Assembly: GCA_021414005.1 (NCBI GenBank)
Contig: JAIOPH010000019.1
Location: 248,001-312,000 of the forward strand
Origin: Chthoniobacter sp.
GTDB lineage: Bacteria > Verrucomicrobiota > Verrucomicrobiia > Chthoniobacterales > Chthoniobacteraceae
DNA length: 64,000 bases
Reading direction: 5' to 3'
Shown one piece after another: positions 26,280-34,901 of this stretch (position 1 is its first letter; every line of letters starts with the position of its first letter). The notes beneath the pieces are model-generated. The model was not told the DNA's origin. It did not search any database and saw only the letters and a program-made list of their open reading frames with translations. The position numbers and the translations under genes are program-made.

Positions 26280-29200
26280 ATGTTGCCAAAGCCCGCCATC
26301 ATCTTTGCATCCATCATCGTGATGGTTGCCGCTCTGCACGCCGTGCCGCCTGCGATCAAGGACGACACTTTGAAGGGGATGGAAGGATTGGTGGCGGAAC
26401 CTTTGATGGCTCCCAACTTTCTCCCCAACCGCATTATGGGTGTCGGAGTAGCGCCGGACGGCATGGTTTTCGTCACCGAAACCGGACGTTATGGCCATGA
26501 GGAAATCAGCATCCTCCAGTCCCCTTTCCTGCATGAAGCGGACATGGGATTCACGTCGGTGGCGCAGAAGAAAAAGTGGATTGAGGAGAACTACTCGCCG
26601 CAGATCGCCAAGTCCCAGAAGATGGCGGATTTTAATGGCGACGGGAAGATTGACGCCGCGGACTTAAAGGTGCGGACGGAGAAAATTCTCACACTCAAGG
26701 ACACGGATGGCGATGGGCGCTTCGATGCCTCGACAACCTTTGCCGATGGCTTCAGTGACACTGTGACGGGATTGGCACATAGCGTGACGCCAATCGGCGG
26801 TTCGGTTTACACCACGATCATCCCCGATGTCTGGAAGCTGACCGACACGGACGGGGACGGGCGCGCGGACAAGAAGGAGATTCTCGTGCATGGGTTCGCC
26901 AACCACATCGGCTATGGCAACCACGACCTCCACTGCCTCGTACAGGGACTTGATGGAAAGATTTACTGGAGCATGGGCGACCGTGGTACGGACGTGGTGT
27001 CGAAGGAAGGCCACCACTTTGCCTATCCGCATACCGGGACGATTGTGCGGTGCAATCCGGATGGCAGCGAGTTCGAGGTCTTCGCGAGTGGACTGCGCAA
27101 CTGTCAGGCGTTCGATTTCGACAATTTCGGAAACCTTATCGCCATTGATCACGATGCAGATTTTCAAGGCGAAAAGGAGCGACTTGTCTATATCCCGGAA
27201 GGCTCGGACTCAGGCTGGCGTTGTTATTACCAATACCGTCGGCTCACCGGCTATTACCGATCCGCTCCGCAGGGACTTTACAGTCCGTGGCTCGATGAAA
27301 AAATGTGGGTGCCGTTTTACAAGGGCCAGCCATCCCACATCCTGCCGCCCATCGAAAACAGTTGGAATGCGCCAGCCGCGTTTTCCTTTCAGCCAGGGAC
27401 GGCGCTTGGCGGAAAGTATCGGGACCATTTTCTCCTCGGCGGGCTGGGCTCGATCCGGGCGTTCAAGATGGCTCCCGATGGTGCCACATTCAAACGCGAA
27501 GGTGAGGATCTCGTGGTGCAGGGGCTCAACCAGCAAGTACTCTCCTCCACCGTGGCTCCCGATGGCGCGATGTATTTCACGCTCTGGGATCCTCGTGGAG
27601 GATTGAGCAGCCTGTGGAGGCTGAAGGCCGCCGCGCCCGCCAGCACCAGCGCAGCGCAGACCAAAACCCTTCTGGCAAATGGGCTTAAAACGCAGGGCGT
27701 CGCGGAGTGCCTCGCGCTGTTGGATCACGAGGATCGGCGGGTGAGAATGGCGGCGCAGTTCGAGTTGGTTGCGCGTAAGGACACGGGGGCGCTGCAAGCT
27801 CTTGCGCTCGACGAAAAAGCCCATCTGCTGCCGCGTCTGCACAGCTTGTGGGCGCTCGGGCAGTTGAAGCACAAGGACGCCGGATTGCTGGCAAAACTTT
27901 GCGTCAGCCGTGACGCGGAGGTGCGCGCGCAGACGGCGCGATGGGCGGGCGATCTCGGCTTTGATCCCGATAACATCGTCCCCCGACTGCTCGCCGACAC
28001 ATCACCCCGGGTGCAACTCTTTGCGGCCATGAGTTGCGGGAAACTCAAGAGCCCCGGCACGCTCGGGGCGCTCACGGCGCTGCTTATTTCCGCGGATAAC
28101 AAGGTGCCGGTTCTGCGTCACGCCGGCGTCTCGGGTCTGGTGGGTGTGGCCTCGGAAGATGAACTGCGGGCGTTTGCCACCCATCCGTCTGAAGCGATGC
28201 GCATCGCCGCACTCGTGGCGCTGCGCAGACTCGGGGCCACAGGCGGGATGATGGCGTTTCTCCACGACGCCTCCGCGCAAGTCCAGAGTGATGCCGTGCG
28301 CGGGATTTATGACGATGGGGACGCGGCCCGTTTCGCCAAGCATCCAAATGCTCTCGAAGGCATCGCTGCGAAACTCGACTCCCCACAACCTGCCGCAATC
28401 CACATTCGCGCCCTAGCGGCCAATCGCCGCCTCGGAACGGCAGTCGCGGCGAAGCGCATGGCCGCCTTTGTCGCAAACCCGGAGCAGGATTCCGCCCTGC
28501 GAGTCGCGGGACTCGACATGCTGTCCTCATGGTCGAAGCCACTCACGCTAGACCCGGTGGACGGTCGCCATTTTCCGGTGCCGGCATTCGATGCGAACAC
28601 GCTGGCCGCCGGGCTCAGCGAAAAAGTCGTCAGCACATTGACGCACGACGCCGACATCACCGTCGCGAGACGGGCCATCGTGATCTTTTCCAAAATGCCT
28701 CCGTCCGAGAAAAATTGGACGCAGGCGGTGGGTCTCGTGCTCGACGAAAAGCTCGACGAAACGGTGCGCGAGGAGTGGCTCGATTACCTGCGTAAACAGG
28801 ATGCAGAGAAGTTCGCCACCGTCGCCGTGCAATGCCTGTCCGCAAAATCCGCCCTGCTCCGCGAGTCGGCAGCGGCGCATTTGCTGGAACTCAAGCAAGG
28901 CGCACAGGAGGTGAAGGACTACCTACTGCGGACGCTCAAGGAGTTTCCCAGTCCGGGCGAATTTCAGAATGCGATGAAGCTGCTCTCCGGCATCCCTTCG
29001 CCCGAGCCGGTGATGCGCGGCTTGGTGAAAGAGCTGATCGCCGGGAAAGTCGCGCGCCCGGTCCAACTCGACATCCTCGAAGCCGCCAGCGGCATGGCCA
29101 AGCGCGACGACGATCTGCGCGTGCTACTGGATGAATACAGGGCGGCCATCAGCAAGCAGGGACCGCTAGCGGAATATAATGTCGCGCTGGAAGGCGGCAA

Positions 29201-29606
29201 TGAGCGGGGCGGCAGAAACCTGTTCACAAACAATGCCGCGCTGGCCTGCTCAAAATGTCATGCCCTAAAGAAGGCGGACCAACAGGTCGGACCGTCGCTG
29301 GAAGGCATCGGCAAGCGCCAAACGGCGGCCTACCTTTTGGAGTCCATCATTGACCCACAGGCGAAAATCGTCCCTGGCTACGGCCTGGTGACTGTCGAGT
29401 TGAAGGATGGACGAAAAGTGACGGGCACTTTGATGGCAGAAACCGACAAAGGTCTAAGCGTGAAACTGACCGACGGCACCATCGAAAACTATGCTCCCTC
29501 CACCATCCAATCCAAAACCAAACCCATCGGAGCCATGCCCGAGGTGAAGGCGCTTTTGAACAAAAAGCAAATCAGGGACTTGGTCGCGTTTCTTCAATCG
29601 CTGTGA
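26280..29606 (+). CDS. Propeller-HEAT-cytochrome c protein (PVC-type)
   Basis: A 1108-residue exported protein, signal peptide about residues 1-21. Residues about 30-430 are the PVC-type dehydrogenase propeller with three calcium-type loops (DFNGDGKIDAADL, DTDGDGRFD, DTDGDGRAD) and GYGNHDLHCLVQGLDGKIYWSMGDRG. Residues about 470-960 are HEAT repeats. The C-terminal cytochrome c has Cys990-S-K-Cys993-His994, followed by ADQQVGPSLEGIGKRQ and a YLLESIIDPQAKIVPGY block typical of the Planctomycete/Verrucomicrobial haem-binding domain, where electrons are passed on. It closes the same-strand run that starts at 17361 (38 bases after the GH95-like gene). Substrate unknown. Confidence 0.85.
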   Translation: MLPKPAIIFASIIVMVAALHAVPPAIKDDTLKGMEGLVAEPLMAPNFLPNRIMGVGVAPDGMVFVTETGRYGHEEISILQSPFLHEADMGFTSVAQKKKWIEENYSPQIAKSQKMADFNGDGKIDAADLKVRTEKILTLKDTDGDGRFDASTTFADGFSDTVTGLAHSVTPIGGSVYTTIIPDVWKLTDTDGDGRADKKEILVHGFANHIGYGNHDLHCLVQGLDGKIYWSMGDRGTDVVSKEGHHFAYPHTGTIVRCNPDGSEFEVFASGLRNCQAFDFDNFGNLIAIDHDADFQGEKERLVYIPEGSDSGWRCYYQYRRLTGYYRSAPQGLYSPWLDEKMWVPFYKGQPSHILPPIENSWNAPAAFSFQPGTALGGKYRDHFLLGGLGSIRAFKMAPDGATFKREGEDLVVQGLNQQVLSSTVAPDGAMYFTLWDPRGGLSSLWRLKAAAPASTSAAQTKTLLANGLKTQGVAECLALLDHEDRRVRMAAQFELVARKDTGALQALALDEKAHLLPRLHSLWALGQLKHKDAGLLAKLCVSRDAEVRAQTARWAGDLGFDPDNIVPRLLADTSPRVQLFAAMSCGKLKSPGTLGALTALLISADNKVPVLRHAGVSGLVGVASEDELRAFATHPSEAMRIAALVALRRLGATGGMMAFLHDASAQVQSDAVRGIYDDGDAARFAKHPNALEGIAAKLDSPQPAAIHIRALAANRRLGTAVAAKRMAAFVANPEQDSALRVAGLDMLSSWSKPLTLDPVDGRHFPVPAFDANTLAAGLSEKVVSTLTHDADITVARRAIVIFSKMPPSEKNWTQAVGLVLDEKLDETVREEWLDYLRKQDAEKFATVAVQCLSAKSALLRESAAAHLLELKQGAQEVKDYLLRTLKEFPSPGEFQNAMKLLSGIPSPEPVMRGLVKELIAGKVARPVQLDILEAASGMAKRDDDLRVLLDEYRAAISKQGPLAEYNVALEGGNERGGRNLFTNNAALACSKCHALKKADQQVGPSLEGIGKRQTAAYLLESIIDPQAKIVPGYGLVTVELKDGRKVTGTLMAETDKGLSVKLTDGTIENYAPSTIQSKTKPIGAMPEVKALLNKKQIRDLVAFLQSL

Positions 29607-29954
29607 GGCCGATCCGAACCCGAGGAAGACAGTCGAAGGAACGTGGAAAAGTGGGTGCATGGGCCAATTCATTGACTTACTCCGCCGGCAAATGAAGTGA
29701 GATACGCGCAAGAGAAAAGGCAGAGGTCTTGGGAGTCGCTTCCCAAGGCGGGTGAGTGTTTGCATCGCGCGGGCGTGACCGACGGTGGCTCTAGGCGGTC
29801 CGGCGGAGGCCGAGGCGGCGGATATGGGCAAGCCGGGCGCACTGGGCGGGACCCGGTGGGCTCGGGGACGGTGAAGGAAGAAATGATGACAACGGGGCTT
29901 AGAGCAGACGGGAACGCGGCAGGCGGCTCATTATCCGGTCGTTGGTGACGGTGA
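29607..29954. other. Gene-free stretch with one hairpin
   Basis: No convincing gene is seen here; the short open frames have repetitive Arg/Gly-rich content. A perfect 7-bp inverted repeat with a 6-base loop lies at 29728-29747 (CTTGGGA/TCCCAAG). It has no T-run, so I do not call it a terminator. Confidence 0.4.
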
Positions 29955-30296
29955 TCAGACCATTGGCCCGTAATCAATAGCAATCAGACGATCAATGACT
30001 CCCGGCTCCGGGGCTTCTTCCAAAGCGTCCAGCACCGTCTGGCCGTATTGGGGTTTGACGAGACCGCTGGTCAGCACGGAGACGAGCGCAGCGCGCGCCT
30101 CGTCCTTGGGCACCCCATAATGGTGCTGGACGGCGAAATAGCCTTCCGCGATGACGAGATTGGAGACCTCGATCTCGGCGGCCGCATCGTCGTGCAGGAT
30201 TTTCTCCAACGCCGTCCGGGTCTGCTCATAATCCTTCGCCGGATCGCCGGTCAGCAAGCGCACGAATATGGAGGTATCAATCCCGTAGCGCGGCAT
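29955..30296 (-). CDS. PIN-domain toxin (VapC-like)
   Basis: A 113-residue protein when started at ATG 30296, giving the classic PIN opening YGIDTSIFVRLLTGDP with the first metal-binding Asp. The second acidic site is in VSNLVIAEGYFAV (Glu). The usual later acidic pair is not obvious: the C-terminus is EPGVIDRLIAIDYGPMV, where D-R-L-I could be the end of the fold. ATG 30311 is another possible start. It overlaps the last 20 bases of the AbrB-type antitoxin, the normal order (antitoxin first) of a vapBC-like pair. PIN toxins are ribonucleases that cut RNA when the antitoxin is degraded. Confidence 0.75.
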   Translation of the reverse strand: MPRYGIDTSIFVRLLTGDPAKDYEQTRTALEKILHDDAAAEIEVSNLVIAEGYFAVQHHYGVPKDEARAALVSVLTSGLVKPQYGQTVLDALEEAPEPGVIDRLIAIDYGPMV

Positions 30297-30528
30297 AATC
30301 CTTGGGGGCATCGCGGAAGGTTCGTATATCGAATGATCCTTCCCCCCGCCGCAGCCTACCTTGGAGCGGAGCCAGACGGTCCCCGCGAATCCGAAATGGA
30401 CGGATGAGCCACTCATCCGGCCCGCTGCCCGGCAGGATTTCCAGGCGTGCGCCCGGCTTCAGACGCATCGCCTCGCAGACTTCCGCGGGGAAAGTGGCCT
30501 GGCGTTTGGTGGTCAGGGTAATTTGCAT
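30277..30528 (-). CDS. AbrB/SpoVT-type antitoxin
   Basis: An 83-residue protein started at ATG 30528. Its N-terminus (MQITLTTKRQATFPAEVCEA, then MRLKPGARLEIL) is the swapped-hairpin AbrB fold used by VapB-type antitoxins to bind the operator. The C-terminal half should bind the PIN toxin encoded immediately downstream with a 20-base overlap. A GTG at 30546 would add six residues and would overlap the end of the RelE-like remnant. Autoregulation is expected from the family, but no operator was identified. Confidence 0.75.
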   Translation of the reverse strand: MQITLTTKRQATFPAEVCEAMRLKPGARLEILPGSGPDEWLIRPFRIRGDRLAPLQGRLRRGEGSFDIRTFRDAPKDYAALRD

Positions 30529-30538
30529 GGTCGGCAGG

Positions 30539-30685
30539 TTAGACACCCCTTACCCGGTTGTCAAATTGAGTAAGACAAAGACACGTGCGGAAAGCGCCGA
30601 ATCCGTCCCGGTAATCTTCAAAGCGTTTGAAGGCTTCCTGCAAATCGGCATCGGCTCCGGAAAGGAACTCGATGCACAGACTCAT
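30539..30685 (-). pseudogene. Truncated RelE/ParE-type toxin remnant
   Basis: The frame opens with an ATG that overlaps the stop of the upstream antitoxin (ATGA, 30682-30685), the typical toxin-antitoxin junction. It encodes only 48 residues: MSLCIEFLSGADADLQEAFKRF then EDYRDGFGAFRTCLCL, which fits the first helix-strand part of RelE/ParE toxins (A-x-x-D-x-x-x-A-x-x-x-Y). Full toxins have about 90-100 residues with the catalytic part in the second half, which is missing here. The frame ends at the start of the AbrB/PIN pair, as if that pair replaced its 3' half. Confidence 0.55.
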
Positions 30686-30903
30686 CGGGAGGCGAGAATG
30701 CGCGCCTTCACGTCCTCCCAGGCATGGACGTCATCCGGCTGCCGCCGGTAATGCTCCAAGCGCTCTTGCAGGAGCTTGATATGGTCCTCCCGTGACGGAA
30801 AGGCACTGGGTTGGGCGGCGAGCTCGTCCCAAAGTTCGCCGACAAGGATCAATTTCTCTCCCAATGAAAGGCTTTTTAGCTCAGGAATCGTTTCTGCAAT
30901 CAT
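30682..30903 (-). CDS. Addiction-module antitoxin (PF09720-type)
   Basis: A 73-residue protein with the addiction module component pattern: I-x-x-LSLGEKLILVGELWDEL at the start, then PSREDHIKLLQERLEHYRRQPDD and the C-terminal AWEDVKARI. This family pairs with a downstream RelE/ParE-type toxin. Here the partner begins with an ATGA overlap but is truncated, so this antitoxin is orphaned. It may survive as a decoy or as a relic. Confidence 0.75.
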   Translation of the reverse strand: MIAETIPELKSLSLGEKLILVGELWDELAAQPSAFPSREDHIKLLQERLEHYRRQPDDVHAWEDVKARILASR

Positions 30904-31003
30904 GCGGGCATCGTCGGTTAGGTTAGCCGTTCACACTTGGTCAAAAGTGGTGGTTAGATGCTTGAAGAAGGGTGGAGCGACGAGATTTTCGTGAAAAGCA
31001 AGC

Positions 31004-31029
31004 GGCCCTGAGAATTGCTTCTCAGGGCC
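31004..31029 (-). terminator. Hairpin terminator after the PEP-CTERM gene
   Basis: A perfect 11-bp stem (GGCCCTGAGAA/TTCTCAGGGCC) closes a 4-base loop, 41 bases beyond the stop of the minus-strand PEP-CTERM gene. On that strand it is followed by GCTTGCTTTTC. Confidence 0.7.
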
Positions 31030-31070
31030 GGTGAATTTTCTAGCTTTGCGGGCGGTGACCCGCTGGGGCT

Positions 31071-31895
31071 TTAGGCAATGCGGCGGAAGCCCATCCGACG
31101 GAAACCGACCAGACCGAGCGCACCGACGAGCACCATGCCGAAGGCCGAAGGTTCAGGGACGGCGGCGGTGATGGTGACGGCAGTGGAATTTACGAGATAC
31201 TCCGCAAAATTGGTGTTGCCATTTTTGGCGACACCGCCATCGACCCACACCGCCATAGTACCTCTATTTGCAACAGAAGTAACCACCGGCTTTACCCAAT
31301 TCATATTGAGCGCCGTCGCATTGAACGCCGAGAGCGTCAAGGTGGCAGTACCCATCAGGAATTCAAAGCCACCGGCGATGGTATTGATCGTCGCACCGCC
31401 CGGAGCCGTTCCCGTGGAGTAGAAGGTGCCTGCTCCGCCAATCTGCTCTCCACCGCCGTTGGGATCTTTGCGGTATTTAATGTAGTTAGTGAGTAAGCTT
31501 GTCGATGTCGAGCCGACATCACCCACAGTGTCGGCAGTTAATTCTGCAGTAACACCCGCCACGTTTCCGTTGTTAAAAGGACTTGTCGCCGTAGAAGTGG
31601 ACATCGCACCCGTGGCGCTGGCTGCGGGAGCCAGCGAGGAGGACATGATGGAACCACTTACGCTCTGAATGCCTGTCATGCCTGCGGCCCCGGTAACCTG
31701 TGCCCAAACCTGAAAAGTGATGGTGCCGCCCGCAGCTTCCATAGTCACGTTCTTACTATTCGTGAGAACCCCGGTACCAGTGACTCCAGAAGCCCTGAGA
31801 TCCATGGTAAGCGTGGCGGAGGCTGTGGTTGCAGCCACGGCTAGAGCGGAAAGGCCGATCGCGAGATTTTTGGTGGCAGAGGATTTAATCGTCAT
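31071..31895 (-). CDS. PEP-CTERM sorting-domain protein
   Basis: The 274-residue protein has a signal peptide (about residues 1-27, ending TTASA) and a threonine-, serine- and alanine-rich, probably beta-stranded body without recognised catalytic motifs. The C-terminus is a PEP-CTERM tripartite signal: VPEPSAFG, a hydrophobic helix (MVLVGALGLVGF) and a basic end (RRMGFRR). Such proteins are processed by an exosortase and end up in the extracellular matrix or on the surface. No exosortase gene is in this window. A strong hairpin terminator follows. Confidence 0.85.
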   Translation of the reverse strand: MTIKSSATKNLAIGLSALAVAATTASATLTMDLRASGVTGTGVLTNSKNVTMEAAGGTITFQVWAQVTGAAGMTGIQSVSGSIMSSSLAPAASATGAMSTSTATSPFNNGNVAGVTAELTADTVGDVGSTSTSLLTNYIKYRKDPNGGGEQIGGAGTFYSTGTAPGGATINTIAGGFEFLMGTATLTLSAFNATALNMNWVKPVVTSVANRGTMAVWVDGGVAKNGNTNFAEYLVNSTAVTITAAVPEPSAFGMVLVGALGLVGFRRMGFRRIA

Positions 31896-31968
31896 ATTAT
31901 TGAGGTTGGAGGGTTGGAGGTTTTGATTTTGAAAGTTCGGATTAGTTGATCAAATTGGCTTGTGCATT

Positions 31969-32724
31969 TCAAATGGTGCGCTTCCGTTTCCGCATACCCA
32001 GAAGGCAGGTCGCTCCTGATAGCAGCAAGGCTAGCCCGGTCGGCTCGGGAACCACGCTCGCCCCAGAAATTTTGCCGCCGCCGGAAAATGCGGACAAGTC
32101 TGTCAGCAAGCCGTAAGGCTGAAAGCTCAGAACGTAGTCCAACAAGCCGTAGTCATCCGGCGTAATGAACCCATCGCCGTTCAAATCACCTTGGGCATTA
32201 TAGCCAGCACTTAGATAGAAATCCATGAGACCGTAATCATCGGACGTCACCTGCCCATCACCGGTCAGGTCGCCAGAATAACTTACGCGCGATAGCACCT
32301 GATTGAAGTTGGTATCAGGGATCGTATCCAGATCGAGCGCTCCCGCCCATTTGGCATAGTTAAGTAGAGTATTGTCGTAAAGCATCACCGAAAGAACGCC
32401 GTTGATTCCAGCGTCCACTTGAACAGCCGGACTAGTAATACCCGTACCAAGCCAATCTCCACCATTATAACCAGTAGCGATATAGCCAGCGATGTTTGTA
32501 ACATTAGTCGCCTGTGTTACCCCATCCGGCGCCTGCACGATCACACCCTGTAAGGCAGTGCTAGCCACACTCTGACCAACGTCACCGACAAGATAAGTTC
32601 CGGTTGGAACGATGGTAAACGAGCTGTATTTGTGGTAAGCCGCGTCAGCAGATGGCACCATTGCGACCGCTAAGGCTGCGAGCCCAGCACTTTTAACAAT
32701 TCGAAGAGAGAGTGAGTTTTTCAT
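31969..32724 (-). CDS. PEP-CTERM protein with two dockerin-like calcium repeats
   Basis: Started at ATG 32724 the product is 251 residues: signal peptide 1-28 (to PSADA), a middle region of unknown fold, and two tandem EF-hand/dockerin-like repeats at about residues 151-170 (GDLTGDGQVTSDDYGLMDFY) and 179-199 (GDLNGDGFITPDDYGLLDYV). A PEP-CTERM signal (VPEPTG, hydrophobic helix, RKRKR) closes it. The Asp/Asn/Gly loops should bind calcium. In this group dockerin-like repeats near PEP-CTERM signals mark surface or matrix proteins; no cohesin partner is in the window. It is upstream of the other PEP-CTERM gene on the same strand. Confidence 0.85.
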   Translation of the reverse strand: MKNSLSLRIVKSAGLAALAVAMVPSADAAYHKYSSFTIVPTGTYLVGDVGQSVASTALQGVIVQAPDGVTQATNVTNIAGYIATGYNGGDWLGTGITSPAVQVDAGINGVLSVMLYDNTLLNYAKWAGALDLDTIPDTNFNQVLSRVSYSGDLTGDGQVTSDDYGLMDFYLSAGYNAQGDLNGDGFITPDDYGLLDYVLSFQPYGLLTDLSAFSGGGKISGASVVPEPTGLALLLSGATCLLGMRKRKRTI

Positions 32725-33576
32725 TGGGTTGATGGTTTCCAAGGTAGGATGTGATTGGATTCTGAGTGGGATTGCGGAGGAATGTGGCAGGAGATTAAGC
32801 GGGAACGGAATGAGGTAAAGGGATTTTTTTGCTTTTTATCAACTTTTTTTCACAGCCCCGTTGCGAGGGGTGATTTTTGGGGTGTCCGAGGCCAGCGTGG
32901 AGAGAGAGAGCCGGAGACATTGAGGGAGGAGACGCATGGGCGGGAGGTTCGGAATGCCTAATAAGGTGGCAAGCGCCGGGTGAGGTGCAAGTAGTTTTTT
33001 CACAGCGGGCGGGGAAAATGCGGAAGGCGGAGTGCGGAAGGCGGAGTGCGGGAAACAGCCGATGGGGCGGGGATCAAGGTGGAGTAAGGGTTTGCGGGCG
33101 GCTGGGAGTTTTGGTTACGCAGCAATTTGAGGGTGAAAAATTCGGGTATGGTAAATGGAAAAATTGGCGGGGATCGGGCACGGAGGAAGCTTGATCGGGA
33201 GGTTTTCGGGATGCGGGCCGAACGGCGAATGGCGAATGGCGAATGGCGTATTTGTCGTGTCGCCGCGATCGTAGCCGGGCACTTCGGGGTCGATACGAAG
33301 GAAAAGGTTTCTGTCGCGTCGGGGACGACAGATGGGTTTGACCGCTTGGAATGCGTTCGGACGTCGCTACATGACGGTTTTTTCGCTCGTCCGTGGCCCG
33401 GCATTGAAATGCCGGGCTACGATCGTGGGGTCACTGCGCGTCGGGGGTTCGTTCGCGAACGGCGAGTGGGAGGTGCTCCGCACCGCCTCCGCCGACGGAA
33501 AGATGGAGGTCGTTGCCTTCCCGCCTCCGCCCACTCGGCTGTCTCGCGGACTCGGCTCGACTGCGCTCCGCAAAGC
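32725..33576. repeat. Gene-free, repeat-rich intergenic island
   Basis: About 850 bases between the PEP-CTERM gene and hisS hold no credible gene. Visible structure: T-rich tracts at 32823-32850; direct repeats of GCGGAAGGCGGAGT at about 33019-33050; tandem CGAATGG units at 33225-33247; an imperfect hairpin CTGTCGCGTC/GACGACAG at 33311-33331; and a near-perfect palindrome at 33396-33417. The right part (about 33480-33600) is another element that runs into the 3' end of hisS. Confidence 0.6.
33396..33417. repeat. Palindromic element
   Basis: Ten-base arms GCCCGGCATT and AATGCCGGGC are separated only by GA, making an almost perfect 22-base palindrome inside the repeat island. Confidence 0.75.
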
Positions 33577-34848
33577 CTACGCTCCGCTCAGGATGACGGG
33601 TATTTTGGGAGGCGTGAGCAGGGAGAGGAGTTCGTCTGGGGAGGCAAGGCGCTCGGCGCGGGTAGCGAGGGTTTTGACTTTTACTTGCGGCCATTCGTCA
33701 CCCACGAGGACGGCGTGGCGGGCACCGAGGTGTTCGGCGGTTTGGAATTGCTTGCCGAGCTTGGCGGTGGCGAGGGGAAAGTCGGCGCGCAGGCCGGCGT
33801 CGCGCAGGCGCTGGACGAGGGCGAGGGCCTCGGGGCGGCGGGTTTCGTGGGCGATGACGACATAGACATCGACGGCGCGCTCACGAGCGAGCCAGGCGTG
33901 GAGCTGCGCCTGGGCGGCGGGAACGTCGTGGATGAGATTCGCGAGGACCACGTCGCCCATGCCAAAGCCGAGGGCGGGAAGATCCGTCTGGCCGTCGCTC
34001 ATGAGGCTGAGCAGCTTGTCGTAGCGGCCGCCGCCGGCGAGGGCGCGCTCATTTTTGCCGCGGTCGAAGACTTCAAAAACCACGCCGGTGTAGTAGGCGA
34101 GGCCGCGGACGATGGCGTAGTCAATTTCCACAAAGCCGCCGAGGCCGCGCGCGGTGAGGTCGGCAAGGATGGGGGCGAGTTCCGCAGTGGCCGCCTTGCT
34201 GTGCATGAAGGCCAGGACCTGCTGGGCGGTGAGGCCGAATTTGGCGAGGGCGGCGTCGGTCTTCTCGGGGGGGAGTCGCTCGGCTTTGTCCACGATTTGG
34301 AAAAATTCGTATTCATCCTCGGGACGTCCACCCACTTGGGCGAAGAACTCCTGCCAGGCGGTGCGGCTGCTGAGGCGGACGACGAAATCCCTTTCACCAA
34401 GGGCACAGGCGCGCAGCAGGTCGATGAGCACGGCGATGAGTTCCGCGTCCGCGGCGGGCGAGGCTTCGCCGATGATGTCGCAGTTGAGCTGGTAAAACTC
34501 GCGCAGCCGGCCGCGCTGCTGCTTTTCATAACGGAAAAACTGCGGCACGCAGAACCACTTGAGCGGCTTTTTGAAATCGCGTTCCCGCGCCGCGACCATG
34601 CGGGCGAGCGTGGGCGTCATCTCGGGGCGCATGGCCACATGTCGGTCGCCTTTGTCGGTGAAATCAAAGAGCTGGCCGACGAGTTCGCCGCCGCTTTTCT
34701 TTTCGTAGAGCGCCATCGGCTCCAGCACCGGCCCATCGTATTCCACAAATCCGTAACGCCGCGCGACGGTGCGCCACGTTTCGAGGATGTAATTCCGGCG
34801 TGCGCAGTCGTCGGGAAAAAAGTCGCGGAAACCGGGAAGCAATTGCAT
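33577..34848 (-). CDS. hisS: Histidine-tRNA ligase
   Basis: A 423-residue class II aminoacyl-tRNA synthetase that charges tRNA-His in the cytoplasm. The start is ATG 34848 (MQLLPGFRDFFPDD). Motif 2 is in RYEKQQRGRLREFYQLNCDIIG, the histidine-specific motif A is RGLAYYTGVVFEVF, and motif 3 is LPALGFGMGDVVLANL. The anticodon-binding domain follows (VDVYVVIAHE). Oddly, the final residues PVILSGA and the stop are encoded by an interspersed repeat that borders the gene, so the natural 3' end seems to have been replaced. Usual HisS length is 410-430, so this probably does not matter for function. Confidence 0.95.
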   Translation of the reverse strand: MQLLPGFRDFFPDDCARRNYILETWRTVARRYGFVEYDGPVLEPMALYEKKSGGELVGQLFDFTDKGDRHVAMRPEMTPTLARMVAARERDFKKPLKWFCVPQFFRYEKQQRGRLREFYQLNCDIIGEASPAADAELIAVLIDLLRACALGERDFVVRLSSRTAWQEFFAQVGGRPEDEYEFFQIVDKAERLPPEKTDAALAKFGLTAQQVLAFMHSKAATAELAPILADLTARGLGGFVEIDYAIVRGLAYYTGVVFEVFDRGKNERALAGGGRYDKLLSLMSDGQTDLPALGFGMGDVVLANLIHDVPAAQAQLHAWLARERAVDVYVVIAHETRRPEALALVQRLRDAGLRADFPLATAKLGKQFQTAEHLGARHAVLVGDEWPQVKVKTLATRAERLASPDELLSLLTPPKIPVILSGA

Positions 34849-34901
34849 CCGGCGAGGAAAGCGGATGCACCGCCTCCGCGCCAAGGCGCAACTTCCGCAG
34901 G

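Noticed and set aside
26630..26860. EF-hand/dockerin-like DxDGDG loops in the third propeller-cytochrome protein
   Set aside because: They are part of the propeller blade loops common to this family, not a separate dockerin module.
29728..29747. Hairpin downstream of the third propeller-cytochrome gene
   Set aside because: Seven-base stem without a T-run, 120 bases from the stop; not called a terminator.
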